Below, piece after piece: positions 18,069-27,578 of a DNA stretch of 64,000 nucleotides. Numbering within the stretch: the first letter of the stretch is position 1; each line of letters starts with the position of its first letter. The stretch covers positions 1-64,000 of the forward strand of contig NZ_WTVN01000027.1 in the NCBI RefSeq assembly GCF_012910905.1, read 5' to 3'. The notes below the pieces were generated by a model. The model was not told the origin of the DNA. It searched no databases and worked only from the letters and a program-made list of their open reading frames with translations. A program made the position numbers and the translations under genes. This DNA is from Aromatoleum toluvorans. GTDB taxonomy: Bacteria; Pseudomonadota; Gammaproteobacteria; Burkholderiales; Rhodocyclaceae.

Positions 18069-20371
18069 CCCTCAAGACCTCGATCTTTTCGCGCTCCCTG
18101 CTGCCCGTGCTTGCGGCTGTCCTGCTCGCCGGCTGTGCGACGAATGCCGCGCTCGACGAGAGCCGCCGTGATTTTGCGGCCGGTGACCGGGTGGGCGCCC
18201 TGCTGCGGCTCGAGCAGGCGGTGAAGAAGGACCCCGAAAACCTCGAACTGCGCAGTTACTTCGTGCGCCAGCGCGAACTGGTCGTGATGGAGCGGCTCGG
18301 CGCGGCGGAGAAGGCGCACGGCGTGGGGAAACTGGACGAAGCGGCCGTGCTGTACCGCGACGTGGAGAAGCTGGATCCCGAGAACGCCCGGGCCCGGCTC
18401 GGACTCGAGGCCATCGAACGGGCACGCCGCCGCGCGGAACGTCTGGGGCAGGCGAGGGCCGCGCTGGCGGCCGGCGACGCGACCGCGGCCGGGCGCATCG
18501 CGCGCGGCGTGTATGCCGAGGCGCCCGACGACCGGGCTGCGCGCCAGCTGGTGATGGACCTGGAGGAGCGTGCCGCGCGCTCCACCAAGCCGCGCGCCGA
18601 CGCCCTGCAGGGGCCGCTGGCCAAGCCGGTGACGCTGGAGTTTCGCGACTCGCAGCTGCGCGTCGTGTTCGAGGCCCTGTCGCGGGCGAGCGGACTGAAT
18701 TTCGTTTTCGACCGGGACGTCCGCGCGGATAGCCGCGTCACGCTGTTCGTGCGCGAGAACTCCGTCGATGAGGTGCTGCGCCTGTTGTCGGCGACACAGG
18801 GCATCGAGCGCAAGCTGCTCAACGCCAATACGGTCCTCATCTACCCGGCCACGGCCGCCAAGCAGCGCGAGCACCTGGAGCTCGTGACACGCAGCTTCTA
18901 CCTCGCGAATGCCGACGCCAAGGCGGCACAGACGCTGATCAAGCAGCTGGTGAAGAGTCGCGACGTGTTCATCGACGAGAAGCTGAACCTGCTTGTCATG
19001 AAGGACACTCCCGAGGCGGTGCGCATGGCCGAACGGTTGGTGGCGACGCTCGACGTACCCGAGCCGGAAGTGATGCTCGAGCTGGAGGTGCTGGAGGTGA
19101 GCCGCAGCAAGCTGCTGGACCTCGGCATCGACTTCCCGGACCAGATCGGCTACGGGCTGCTGACGCCAACCCTCCAGGGGTCGAGCCAGATCATCAACGG
19201 GGTGACCATCACCGCCCCGCAGCAACTCGGCGGCAAGCTGCTCGACGGCAACATCGACCTGCGCAACAACCGCGGCGATCTCGTGCCCTTCATCAGCAAT
19301 CCGGGGGCGGTGTTGCGCTTGAAGAGCGAGGACGGCGATTCGCGCATCCTGGCGAATCCGCGCATCCGCGTGCGCAACCGCGACAAGGCGCGCGTGCATA
19401 TCGGCGACAAGCTGCCGGTGTTCACGACGACGTCGACGGCGAACGTGGGCGTGTCGGCGTCCGTCTCGTATCTCGACGTCGGCCTCAAGCTCGAGGTCGA
19501 GCCCGCCGTGTATCGCGACGACGAGGTCGGCATCAAGCTCAACCTCGAGGTCAGCAGCATCGTCAAGGAAGTACCGGGGCCGTCCAGCTCCCTGGCCTAT
19601 CAGGTCGGTTCGCGCAGCACCTCGACTTCGCTGCGCCTCAAGAACGGCGAAACGCAGGTGCTCGCCGGGCTGATCAACGACGAGGACCGGTCGGCCGCGC
19701 AGCGCCTGCCGGGGCTCGGCAACCTGCCGGTGCTCGGGAGGCTGTTCTCGGCCCAGCGGGACAGCAACAACAAGACCGAGATCGCACTGCTGATCACGCC
19801 GCGCATCGTCCGCAACATCCTGCCGCCCGTGTCGTTGCTTGCCGAGACGCCGGCGGGCACCGAGTCGAACGTCGGCGCGGAGCCCTTGCGCATCGGTACC
19901 ACCGCGCCGCGGAGCCTCGGGCTGACGGGTGACGGACGCGGTGCGGTCGCGGCTCCCGCGGTCGCGAGACCCGTGCCGGAGGAGCGCCCGGCAGGCGCGG
20001 AAGCGGCGGAGCCGAAGGAAATGCCGGTGCAGGAGTCGCCCGATGCGGCCCTGATCCTTCCCGATGCGATCCGGCGTGGCGAACCGCTGAATGCCGTCGT
20101 GCGTCTGAGCGGCGCCACGGGGGCAAACTCGGCCGATGTCACGATTGCCTACGACGCCGGCCGGCTCGAGGCGGACGGCGCGGTAACGCCCGGCACGCTG
20201 GTGCTGCCGGTGACCGTGAACGACGGCAGCGCCGATCTGGCCGTGCGCCTGCGCACCAAGGCCGACGCGTCCGGCGTCGCGACCCTGGCCGTCACCGGCA
20301 TGCGGCTGCATCGCGAAACGGGTGACCAGGACGTCGCGCTGTCGGCCGGAGGCACGGTGCGGATCGAATGA
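18065..20371 (+). CDS. gspD: Lipoprotein secretin (GspD/MshL-like) with N-terminal TPR region and C-terminal cohesin-like domain
   Basis: 768 residues. Signal peptide with lipobox LLAG-C24. A TPR-like helical region (about 30-180) is followed by an STN/N0-type domain (LEFRDSQLRVVFEALSRASGLNFVFD), N-domains, and the secretin beta-barrel domain (about 340-590) with VPGLGNLPVLGRLF-type signature (reads LPGLGNLPVLGRLFS) and KTEIALLITPRIVR. A Pro/Ala/Glu-rich hinge leads to a beta-rich C-terminal domain (about 655-768; NAVVRLSGATGANSADVTIAYDAGRLE) resembling cohesin. Outer membrane pore of the system; being a lipoprotein it may not need a pilotin. Confidence 0.88.
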   Translation: MTLKTSIFSRSLLPVLAAVLLAGCATNAALDESRRDFAAGDRVGALLRLEQAVKKDPENLELRSYFVRQRELVVMERLGAAEKAHGVGKLDEAAVLYRDVEKLDPENARARLGLEAIERARRRAERLGQARAALAAGDATAAGRIARGVYAEAPDDRAARQLVMDLEERAARSTKPRADALQGPLAKPVTLEFRDSQLRVVFEALSRASGLNFVFDRDVRADSRVTLFVRENSVDEVLRLLSATQGIERKLLNANTVLIYPATAAKQREHLELVTRSFYLANADAKAAQTLIKQLVKSRDVFIDEKLNLLVMKDTPEAVRMAERLVATLDVPEPEVMLELEVLEVSRSKLLDLGIDFPDQIGYGLLTPTLQGSSQIINGVTITAPQQLGGKLLDGNIDLRNNRGDLVPFISNPGAVLRLKSEDGDSRILANPRIRVRNRDKARVHIGDKLPVFTTTSTANVGVSASVSYLDVGLKLEVEPAVYRDDEVGIKLNLEVSSIVKEVPGPSSSLAYQVGSRSTSTSLRLKNGETQVLAGLINDEDRSAAQRLPGLGNLPVLGRLFSAQRDSNNKTEIALLITPRIVRNILPPVSLLAETPAGTESNVGAEPLRIGTTAPRSLGLTGDGRGAVAAPAVARPVPEERPAGAEAAEPKEMPVQESPDAALILPDAIRRGEPLNAVVRLSGATGANSADVTIAYDAGRLEADGAVTPGTLVLPVTVNDGSADLAVRLRTKADASGVATLAVTGMRLHRETGDQDVALSAGGTVRIE

Positions 20372-20847
20372 GGGCAGCGGTGGCGCGCGGATTCACGCTG
20401 ATCGAGCTGGTCGTGACGGTGGCCATCATCGGCATCCTTGCCGCCGGAGCCATGCCGCTCGCCGAACTGGCGGCCCAGCGCGAGCGGGAATCCGAGCTGC
20501 GCACCGCAGTGTGGCAGATTCGCGCCGCCATCGACGCCTACAAGGCGGCCTATGTCGACCAGCGCATCGAGCAGCGCGTCGGCGCATCGGGTTACCCCCC
20601 GGATCTGGAAAGCCTCGTGAAGGGGGTCCCGGACGTGCGCGACCCCGAGGGCAAGCGCATGTATTTCCTGCGGCGGCTGCCACGCGACCCCTTCAGTACC
20701 GATCCGGGCGTTCCCGCCGAAAAGACCTGGGGTAAGCGCAGCTATGCGAGCCCCCCCGACGAGCCGGCAGAGGGCAAGGACGTGTTCGACATCTACTCGA
20801 AATCGCCCGCTACGGGGCTCAATGGCGTGCCGTATCGTGAATGGTAG
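20368..20847 (+). CDS. Prepilin-like protein 1 (GspG-like)
   Basis: 159 residues. Class III leader MRAAVARG followed by FTLIELVVTVAIIGILAAGA, with Glu at position 5 of the mature protein, so prepilin peptidase processing and N-methylation are expected. The C-terminal part has the GspG-type pattern (YPPDLESLVKGV, RRLPRDPFSTDP, KRSYASPPDEPAE) but no clear calcium-loop Asp set. The start overlaps the secretin stop (ATGA). Confidence 0.85.
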   Translation: MRAAVARGFTLIELVVTVAIIGILAAGAMPLAELAAQRERESELRTAVWQIRAAIDAYKAAYVDQRIEQRVGASGYPPDLESLVKGVPDVRDPEGKRMYFLRRLPRDPFSTDPGVPAEKTWGKRSYASPPDEPAEGKDVFDIYSKSPATGLNGVPYREW

Positions 20848-20854
20848 CGGGGGC

Positions 20855-21244
20855 ATGAGCGCGGGGAGATCCGCGGCGACGCGCGGCTTCACGCTGGTCG
20901 AGCTGCTGGTGGTGCTCGCCATCATCGCCACCTTGATGTCGATCGCCGCGCCGCGCTATTTCGAACATCTCGATCGCAGCCGCGAGGCCTCCCTGCGACA
21001 GACGCTCGTTGTCGTGCGCGATGCGATCGACAAGTACCACGCGGACATCGGCGCGTGGCCGCCGGACCTCGATGCCCTCGTGACGAAGCGTTATCTGCGC
21101 AAGCTGCCGTTCGATCCGATCACCGAGCGCAGTGATTCGTGGCAGTACGTGGCGCCGCCGGGCGGAGACGGCACCGGGGTGTGGGATCTGCACAGCGGTG
21201 CCGAAGGAACTGCGAAGGACGGTACGCGCTATGCGGACTGGTGA
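20855..21244 (+). CDS. Prepilin-like protein 2 (GspG-like)
   Basis: 129 residues. Leader MSAGRSAATRG followed by FTLVELLVVLAIIATLMSIA, with Glu5 present. The remainder matches the GspG fold: RQTLVVVRDAIDKYHADIG, WPPDLDALVTKRYLRKLPFDPIT, then SWQYVAPPGGDGTGVWDLHS. Its compact length suits a major pseudopilin. It starts 7 nt after prepilin 1. Confidence 0.87.
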   Translation: MSAGRSAATRGFTLVELLVVLAIIATLMSIAAPRYFEHLDRSREASLRQTLVVVRDAIDKYHADIGAWPPDLDALVTKRYLRKLPFDPITERSDSWQYVAPPGGDGTGVWDLHSGAEGTAKDGTRYADW

Positions 21245-21833
21245 AATCCGGCGCGGGTGCCGGAGGCTCTCGACCGCGGGCAGGGCGCAGGCGGGCTACA
21301 CCTACCTGCTGGTGCTGTTCATCGTTGCCGGGCTCGGGCTGCTGGCGGCGCAGACCGGCGTGGTCTGGTATCAGGCCGCACAGCGCGACCGCGAGGCGGA
21401 CCTGCTGGCGATCGGCGCGGAGTTCGCGCGGGCGCTGGCAAGTTACGCCAAGGCGTCGCACGACCATGCCTTGCCCCAGAACCTGCAACAGCTGGTCGAG
21501 GACAAACGTGGTCCGGTGATGGTCAGGCATCTGCGGCGGATCTACCGCGATCCGTTCACCGGGAAGCCCGAATGGGGCCTGGAGAAGGCCGGCGGGCGCA
21601 TTGCCGGCGTCTATAGCCTGGGCAAGGGGGGGCCGATCCGGCAGCATGACTTGCCCAAGGAGCTGGGGGGCATCACCGGCGAGGTCAAGAGTTATGCTGA
21701 ATGGATATTCCGGCCGCCGGAAACGGAAGGCGAGGCGGCAGTGACTCCCGCGGCGGCAGGTGCCGCTCCCGCCGCCGGGCTCCCGGCGGGCAATTCCCCG
21801 GCGGCCGGGACCGCGCCGGCACCGGCGCGCTAA
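21231..21833 (+). CDS. Prepilin-like protein 3 lacking Glu5
   Basis: 200 residues, last gene of the operon; its start overlaps the end of prepilin 2 by 14 nt. The leader ends ...RAQAG and the hydrophobic helix is YTYLLVLFIVAGLGLLAAQTG, with Leu where the conserved Glu5 should be. A helical segment follows (QRDREADLLAIGAEFARALASYAKAS) and then RRIYRDPFTGKPEWGLEKAGGRIAGVYS, shared with minor pseudopilin-like proteins of such clusters. The tail is Ala/Pro-rich. Absence of Glu5 is known for tip-located GspK-type pseudopilins, so this may be the tip subunit (inference). Confidence 0.75.
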   Translation: MRTGEIRRGCRRLSTAGRAQAGYTYLLVLFIVAGLGLLAAQTGVVWYQAAQRDREADLLAIGAEFARALASYAKASHDHALPQNLQQLVEDKRGPVMVRHLRRIYRDPFTGKPEWGLEKAGGRIAGVYSLGKGGPIRQHDLPKELGGITGEVKSYAEWIFRPPETEGEAAVTPAAAGAAPAAGLPAGNSPAAGTAPAPAR

Positions 21834-21846
21834 GCGTCCGCGTTGC

Positions 21847-22962
21847 CTAGCGCAGCACCATGTTGTCGCGGTGGATCAGCTCCGGCTCGTCGATGTAGCC
21901 CAGCAGCTGTTCGATCTCGCTGCTGGGCTTGCGGGCCACGCGGCGGCATTCGGTGCTGCTGTAATTGACCAGGCCGCGGCCGACTTCTTCTCCCGATTGC
22001 GTACGGCAGGCGACGGCGGAGCCGCGCTCGAAGTCGCCGCGCACTTCCGTCACGCCCACCGGGAGCAGGCTGCGGCCGCCGCGCAGGGCGGCGACGGCGC
22101 CTTCGTCGATGACGAGGTCGCCCGCGAGCTGCAGATGGTCGGCGAGCCATTGCTTGCGCGCCTGCAGCGGCGAACTGGTGGCGTAGAGCAGGGTACCGAG
22201 CGCTTCACCCTTGCCGAGGCGCACCAGCGCGTCGGGTTCTTGGCCGCTGGCGATGCAGGTGTGGGCGCCGCTGCGCGCCGCGCGCTGGGCGGCGCGGATC
22301 TTGGTGATCATGCCGCCCTTGCTGATGCCGGTGCCGGCGCCGCCCGCCATCGCCTCGTAGGCACGATCCTCGGCCCGTCCTTCGGACACCAGCGTCGCCG
22401 TCGGGTCCTGGCGCGGATCGGCGGTGTAGAGGCCCTTCTGGTCGGTGAGGATGATCAGGGCTTCCGCTTCGATCAGGTTGGCGACGAGGGCGCCGAGGGT
22501 GTCGTTGTCGCCGAACTTGATCTCGTCGGTGACGATGGTGTCGTTCTCGTTGATGATTGGCACCACCCCGAGTTCGAGCAGCGTCGTCAGGGTCGAGCGC
22601 GCGTTGAGGTAGCGCTTGCGGTCGGCGAGGTCGTCGTGGGTCAGCAGGATCTGCGCGGTGCGGATGCCGTGGCCCGAGAACGCATCCTCGTAGGCTTGCA
22701 CCAGCACCATCTGTCCGACCGCCGCGGCGGCCTGCAGCTTGTGCATCTCGTGCGGGCGCTTCGTCCAGCCCAGCCGCTGGATGCCGGCGGCGATGGCGCC
22801 CGACGACACGAGCACGACCTGCTTGCCGGATTCGCGCAGGGCCGCGAACTGCCGGGCCCAGTCCGCCATCGCGGCCTTGTCGAGGCCGCTGCCGTTGTTG
22901 GTGACGAGGGCGCTGCCGACCTTGACCACCAGGCGGCGCGCGTTGCGGATCTTGTTTCTCAT
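21847..22962 (-). CDS. proB: Glutamate 5-kinase
   Basis: 371 residues, the usual length. The amino acid kinase domain comes first: [63 protein letters not shown] and [15 protein letters not shown]-terminal PUA domain follows (about 280-371; [44 protein letters not shown]). First step of proline synthesis: ATP-dependent phosphorylation of glutamate. The start [10 protein letters not shown] has only a weak ribosome binding site; 61 nt downstream of obg on the same strand, so it is probably co-transcribed. Confidence 0.93.
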   Translation of the reverse strand: MRNKIRNARRLVVKVGSALVTNNGSGLDKAAMADWARQFAALRESGKQVVLVSSGAIAAGIQRLGWTKRPHEMHKLQAAAAVGQMVLVQAYEDAFSGHGIRTAQILLTHDDLADRKRYLNARSTLTTLLELGVVPIINENDTIVTDEIKFGDNDTLGALVANLIEAEALIILTDQKGLYTADPRQDPTATLVSEGRAEDRAYEAMAGGAGTGISKGGMITKIRAAQRAARSGAHTCIASGQEPDALVRLGKGEALGTLLYATSSPLQARKQWLADHLQLAGDLVIDEGAVAALRGGRSLLPVGVTEVRGDFERGSAVACRTQSGEEVGRGLVNYSSTECRRVARKPSSEIEQLLGYIDEPELIHRDNMVLR

Positions 22963-23023
22963 GATCGGTGACGGCAAGCGTGGGCTAAACGGGGAGAGTT
23001 CCGGCGCCTGGCCGGAGCGTGCT

Positions 23024-24272
<1,249 letters not shown>

Positions 24273-24291
24273 CGAACCTTGACGCCGGAAA

Positions 24292-24555
24292 TCAGGCGGC
24301 TTCGGGCACGATCACGACCGTGCGGCGGCGCTGCGCGCCCTTCACGGTGAATTGCACGGTGCCGTCCTTCAGCGCGAACAGGGTGTGGTCCTTGCCGATG
24401 CCGACGTTCTCGCCCGGGTGGTATTCGGTGCCGCGCTGGCGAACGATGATGTTGCCGGCGAGCACGAACTGGCCGCCGTAGCGCTTGACGCCGAGTCGTT
24501 TCGATTCCGAGTCGCGGCCGTTACGGGAACTACCGCCAGCTTTTTTGTGTGCCAT
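24292..24555 (-). CDS. rpmA: 50S ribosomal protein L27
   Basis: 87 residues, complete. [29 protein letters not shown] is the invariant L27 N-terminus that reaches the peptidyl transferase centre; [29 protein letters not shown] follows. It lies 22 nt downstream of rplU with a strong ribosome binding site (AAGGAGGTAATTCGTC). Confidence 0.98.
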   Translation of the reverse strand: MAHKKAGGSSRNGRDSESKRLGVKRYGGQFVLAGNIIVRQRGTEYHPGENVGIGKDHTLFALKDGTVQFTVKGAQRRRTVVIVPEAA

Positions 24556-24577
24556 GACGAATTACCTCCTTGGCTAA

Positions 24578-24889
24578 TCAGGCCGAGATCGCTTCGATGC
24601 GAAGCTCGGTGTAGTTCTGGCGATGGCCCTGGTGCTTCTGGTAGTGCTTGCGGCGGCGCATCTTGAAAATCTTGACCTTCTCGTGGCGGCCGTGGGAAAC
24701 CACGGTCGCCTTCACTGCGGCGCCGGAAACCACCGGGGTGCCGATCTTGACCGACTCGCCCTCGCCGACCATGAGAACCTGGTCGATAGTGATTTCGGAG
24801 CCCACGTCTGCCGGTATCTGTTCTACCTTGATCTTTTCGCCGGCGACGACGCGATACTGCTTGCCGCCGGTTTTTATCACCGCGTACAT
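24578..24889 (-). CDS. rplU: 50S ribosomal protein L21
   Basis: 103 residues, complete. [25 protein letters not shown] is diagnostic, and the C-terminal [23 protein letters not shown] contacts rRNA. First gene of rplU-rpmA-obg-proB, divergent from the glycolate operon regulator. Confidence 0.98.
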   Translation of the reverse strand: MYAVIKTGGKQYRVVAGEKIKVEQIPADVGSEITIDQVLMVGEGESVKIGTPVVSGAAVKATVVSHGRHEKVKIFKMRRRKHYQKHQGHRQNYTELRIEAISA

Positions 24890-24930
24890 GGTGTTGCTCC
24901 AGTTGATGGGTTTGCAAAGGAATCGCGCAC

Positions 24931-24958
24931 TTTATATGAAGAGCGCCGGAATAGTCAA
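24931..24958 (-). promoter_or_regulatory. Sigma70 promoter of rplU-rpmA-obg
   Basis: On the minus strand: -35 TTGACT (24958-24953), 16 nt spacer, -10 TATAAA (24936-24931). Five of six matches in each hexamer, 42 nt from the rplU start. Confidence 0.75.
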
Positions 24959-25024
24959 GGAAATCAGCGCTTAGGCGAAAGCGCGCTTCCCCCGCCGCGG
25001 GGCCGGTGCGGGTATTCCCCAATG

Positions 25025-25053
25025 CTGACAGCGCACGCAACTGAGCCTATGAT
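25025..25053 (+). promoter_or_regulatory. Sigma70 promoter of the glc regulator/glcDEF operon
   Basis: -35 CTGACA (25025-25030), 17 nt spacer, -10 TATGAT (25048-25053), five of six matches each. It predicts a transcript start near 25060, which excludes the in-frame ATG at 25049 as start codon. Confidence 0.6.
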
Positions 25054-25060
25054 TGAAATG

Positions 25061-25071
25061 TTGTCAGACAA
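25061..25071. promoter_or_regulatory. Putative operator of the FCD regulator
   Basis: Perfect palindrome TTGTC-A-GACAA at the predicted +1 of the promoter at 25025-25053. GntR/FadR-family proteins bind short palindromes of this type, so autorepression of the regulator-glc operon is likely. Confidence 0.6.
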
Positions 25072-25093
25072 ATTGCGGGGCAGGCTGAGTCAT

Positions 25094-25912
25094 ATGGTAA
25101 ACGAAAGGTCACGCCGCGCGCCGCGCCTGAGCGATGTCGTCGCGCGTCAGCTCGAAGCGTGGATCAGCGAGCAGGGGTTGAAGCCCGGAGCCCAGTTGCC
25201 GACGGAGAAGGTGTTGTGCGAGCGCTTCGGCGTGAGCCGGGCGGTGATCCGCGAGGCGGTTTCGCGCCTGAAGGCCGACGGCTGCGTGATGACGCGGCAG
25301 GGGTCGGGGGCCTACGTGGCGGCGCGACCGGGCCAGGCGAGCTTCCGCCTGCTGCGGGCCTCGGCCGGCGGCGAGGCCCCGGCCGATGGCGCGGTCTCGG
25401 ATCGCGAGGTGTCGGATATTTTCGAGCTGCGCTACCTCGTCGAGGTCGGTGCGGCGGAGCTAGCGGCCATGCGGCGGTCGCCGGCCGAGCTGGAGCGCAT
25501 GCGGGCGGCGCTGGACCGGATGGCAGCGGCGCTCGCGACCGGCGCCGACGCGCATACCGACGACGACGCGTTTCACGTCGCCGTCGCGGCCGCGACGCAC
25601 AACCCGCAGATCGAGCGCTTCCAGGCTTTCATGGGGCAGCAGTTTTCGGATTCGCGCGCGCCGACCTGGAACGCCGAGGGGCACCATTCCGGCCGCGCGC
25701 GCGATTCGCAGGCCGAGCACGTGCGCATCTTCGAGGCCATCGCCGCGGGTGACGCGGCGGCGGCGCGCGCGGCGGCGACCGCGCACCTCGCGGGCGCGGT
25801 GCAGCGCCTGGGGCTGCACGAGCGGCGCTGGGCCGGCGTGGGGAAGAAGGCTGACGCGCGTGCGACGGACGCGCGCAACGAGGAGCGGCACGAAGTGGAG
25901 AACGAACAATGA
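25094..25912 (+). CDS. FadR/FCD-type GntR regulator of the glycolate operon
   Basis: 272 residues. The winged HTH comes first (DVVARQLEAWISEQGLKPG, LPTEKVLCERFGVSRAVIREAVSRLKADG), followed by an FCD ligand domain (about 100-240; FELRYLVEVGAAELAA, DAFHVAVAAATHN, HVRIFEAIAAGDAAAARAAATAHL). The start at 25094 was chosen because the -10 and the operator lie over the upstream ATG at 25049; its ribosome binding site is weak. The stop overlaps the glcD start (ATGA), so the regulator is the first gene of the operon it probably controls, as GlcC/LldR-type repressor or activator. The ligand is presumably glycolate or lactate. Confidence 0.82.
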   Translation: MVNERSRRAPRLSDVVARQLEAWISEQGLKPGAQLPTEKVLCERFGVSRAVIREAVSRLKADGCVMTRQGSGAYVAARPGQASFRLLRASAGGEAPADGAVSDREVSDIFELRYLVEVGAAELAAMRRSPAELERMRAALDRMAAALATGADAHTDDDAFHVAVAAATHNPQIERFQAFMGQQFSDSRAPTWNAEGHHSGRARDSQAEHVRIFEAIAAGDAAAARAAATAHLAGAVQRLGLHERRWAGVGKKADARATDARNEERHEVENEQ

Positions 25913-27420
25913 ACATTGCGGCGGACCCGGTGGTCCTGGGCGAGCAGGAGGCGGACTTTTCGTCGATCGACAAAGTCCGCGTGGTCGAGGCGTTGGCGCG
26001 GGTGCTGCCGGCGGGGGCGCTGATGTACGACGCGGAGGACCTGCGTCCGTATGAATGCGACGGGCTGTCGGCCTACCGGCAGCTGCCGATGGTCGTGGCG
26101 CTGCCGACGACCGAGGCGCAGGTCGTGGCCGTGCTGAAGGTGTGCAGCGAGATGGGGGTGCCCGTCGTCGCGCGCGGTGCCGGCACCGGCCTGTCGGGCG
26201 GCGCGCTGCCGCACGAGTTCGGCGTCGTGCTGTCGCTCGCGCGCTTCAACCGCATCCTGCACCTCGATCCCCACGCGCGCACCGCGGTCGTGCAGCCGGG
26301 CGTGCGCAACCTCGCGATCTCCGAGGCCGCCGCGCCGCATGGGCTGTATTACGCACCGGATCCGTCGTCGCAGATCGCGTGCACGATCGGTGGCAACGTC
26401 GCCGAGAACTCGGGCGGCGTGCATTGCCTGAAATACGGCCTCACCGTGCATAACGTGTTGCGCGTGCGCGGCGTGACCATCGATGGCGAGATCGTCGAGA
26501 TCGGCAACCACGGCCTGGATGCGCCGGGCTACGACCTGTTGGCGCTGGTGATCGGCTCGGAAGGCATGCTCGCGGTGGTCACCGAAGTGACGGTCAGGCT
26601 CACGCCCAAGCCGCAGCTTGCGCAGTGCGTGCTCGCGGCCTTCGACGATGTCATCAAGGCGGGCGAGGCGGTCGCGGAGATCATCGCCGCCGGCATCATC
26701 CCGGCCGGTCTCGAGATGATGGACCAGCCCGCCACGGCGGCGGTCGAGCAGTTCGTCCATGCGGGCTACCCGCTGGACGCGAAGGCGATCCTGCTGTGCG
26801 AATCGGACGGCACGCCCGAGGAAGTCGCCGAGGAGATCGAACGCGTGCGGGCGGTGCTGGAGGCGAGCGGCGCGACGGAGATCCGCGTCTCGCGCGACGA
26901 AACCGAGCGCATGAAGTTCTGGGCCGGGCGCAAGGCCGCCTTCCCCGCGGCGGGGCGCATCTCGCCCGACTACTACTGCATGGACGGCACGATCCCGCGG
27001 AAGCGCCTGGGCGAGATGCTCGAGGCCATCCAGCAGATGGAAGGCAAGCACGGGCTGCGCTGCATCAACGTGTTCCATGCCGGCGACGGCAACCTGCATC
27101 CGCTGATCCTGTTCGACGCCAACCAGGCAGGCGAGCTCGAACGGGCGGAAGCCTTCGGTGCGGACATCCTGGAGCTGTCGGTGGCGCTGGGCGGCACGAT
27201 CACCGGCGAGCACGGTGTCGGCATCGAGAAGATCAACCAGATGTGCAGCCAGTTCACGCGGCCCGAGCTGGCGATGTTCTTCCGCGTCAAGGGCGCCTTC
27301 GATCCGCGCGGGCTGCTCAACCCGGGCAAGGCGATCCCGACGCTCAACCGCTGCGCCGAATACGGTCGCATGCGCGTGAGCAACGGGCATATCCCGTATC
27401 CGGACATCCCCCGCTTCTGA
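25909..27420 (+). CDS. glcD: Glycolate oxidase FAD subunit GlcD
   Basis: 503 residues. FAD-binding PCMH domain: MVVALPTTEAQVVAVLKVC, VVARGAGTGLSGGALP, then the FAD region SSQIACTIGGNVAENSGGVHCLKYG. The C-terminal FAD-oxidase domain ends with GTITGEHGVGIEKI and DPRGLLNPGKAIP. The product oxidises glycolate (or D-lactate) to glyoxylate together with GlcE and GlcF at the membrane. Overlaps the regulator upstream and a 52-codon gene downstream. Confidence 0.94.
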   Translation: MNIAADPVVLGEQEADFSSIDKVRVVEALARVLPAGALMYDAEDLRPYECDGLSAYRQLPMVVALPTTEAQVVAVLKVCSEMGVPVVARGAGTGLSGGALPHEFGVVLSLARFNRILHLDPHARTAVVQPGVRNLAISEAAAPHGLYYAPDPSSQIACTIGGNVAENSGGVHCLKYGLTVHNVLRVRGVTIDGEIVEIGNHGLDAPGYDLLALVIGSEGMLAVVTEVTVRLTPKPQLAQCVLAAFDDVIKAGEAVAEIIAAGIIPAGLEMMDQPATAAVEQFVHAGYPLDAKAILLCESDGTPEEVAEEIERVRAVLEASGATEIRVSRDETERMKFWAGRKAAFPAAGRISPDYYCMDGTIPRKRLGEMLEAIQQMEGKHGLRCINVFHAGDGNLHPLILFDANQAGELERAEAFGADILELSVALGGTITGEHGVGIEKINQMCSQFTRPELAMFFRVKGAFDPRGLLNPGKAIPTLNRCAEYGRMRVSNGHIPYPDIPRF

Positions 27421-27578
27421 TGGACCGGGGCTGGATCCAGTTTCTACTCGTGGTCGTGCCGGTGATGTCGCTGATCGGCTCGTGGCTGGCGCTGCGGGCG
27501 ATCGCCGAGCGGCGCGACGGCAAGCCGGACGCTCATCGGGCGCCGGACAAGGCAAGGAATAAGGCGGAGAGCGAATGA
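27420..27578 (+). CDS. Small membrane protein within the glc operon
   Basis: 52 residues: MDRGWIQFLLVVVPVMSLIG begins it, one membrane helix spans about residues 7-28, and a charged C-terminal tail (about 29-52) follows. The ATG at 27420 overlaps the glcD stop (TGATG) and the stop overlaps the glcE ATG at 27575, so it is translationally coupled on both sides and fills the glcD-glcE gap exactly. No family recognised. It could anchor or stabilise the GlcDEF complex, which has no membrane segments of its own (inference). Confidence 0.65.
   Translation: MDRGWIQFLLVVVPVMSLIGSWLALRAIAERRDGKPDAHRAPDKARNKAESE

Noticed and set aside
24623-24974. Plus-strand frames antisense to rplU joined to the regulator
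   Set aside because: The N-terminal part is antisense to rplU and has no HTH similarity; the regulator begins near 25094.
25049-25093. Upstream ATG of the glc regulator as start codon
   Set aside because: It overlaps the predicted -10 and the TTGTCAGACAA palindrome, so it would not be transcribed from that promoter.
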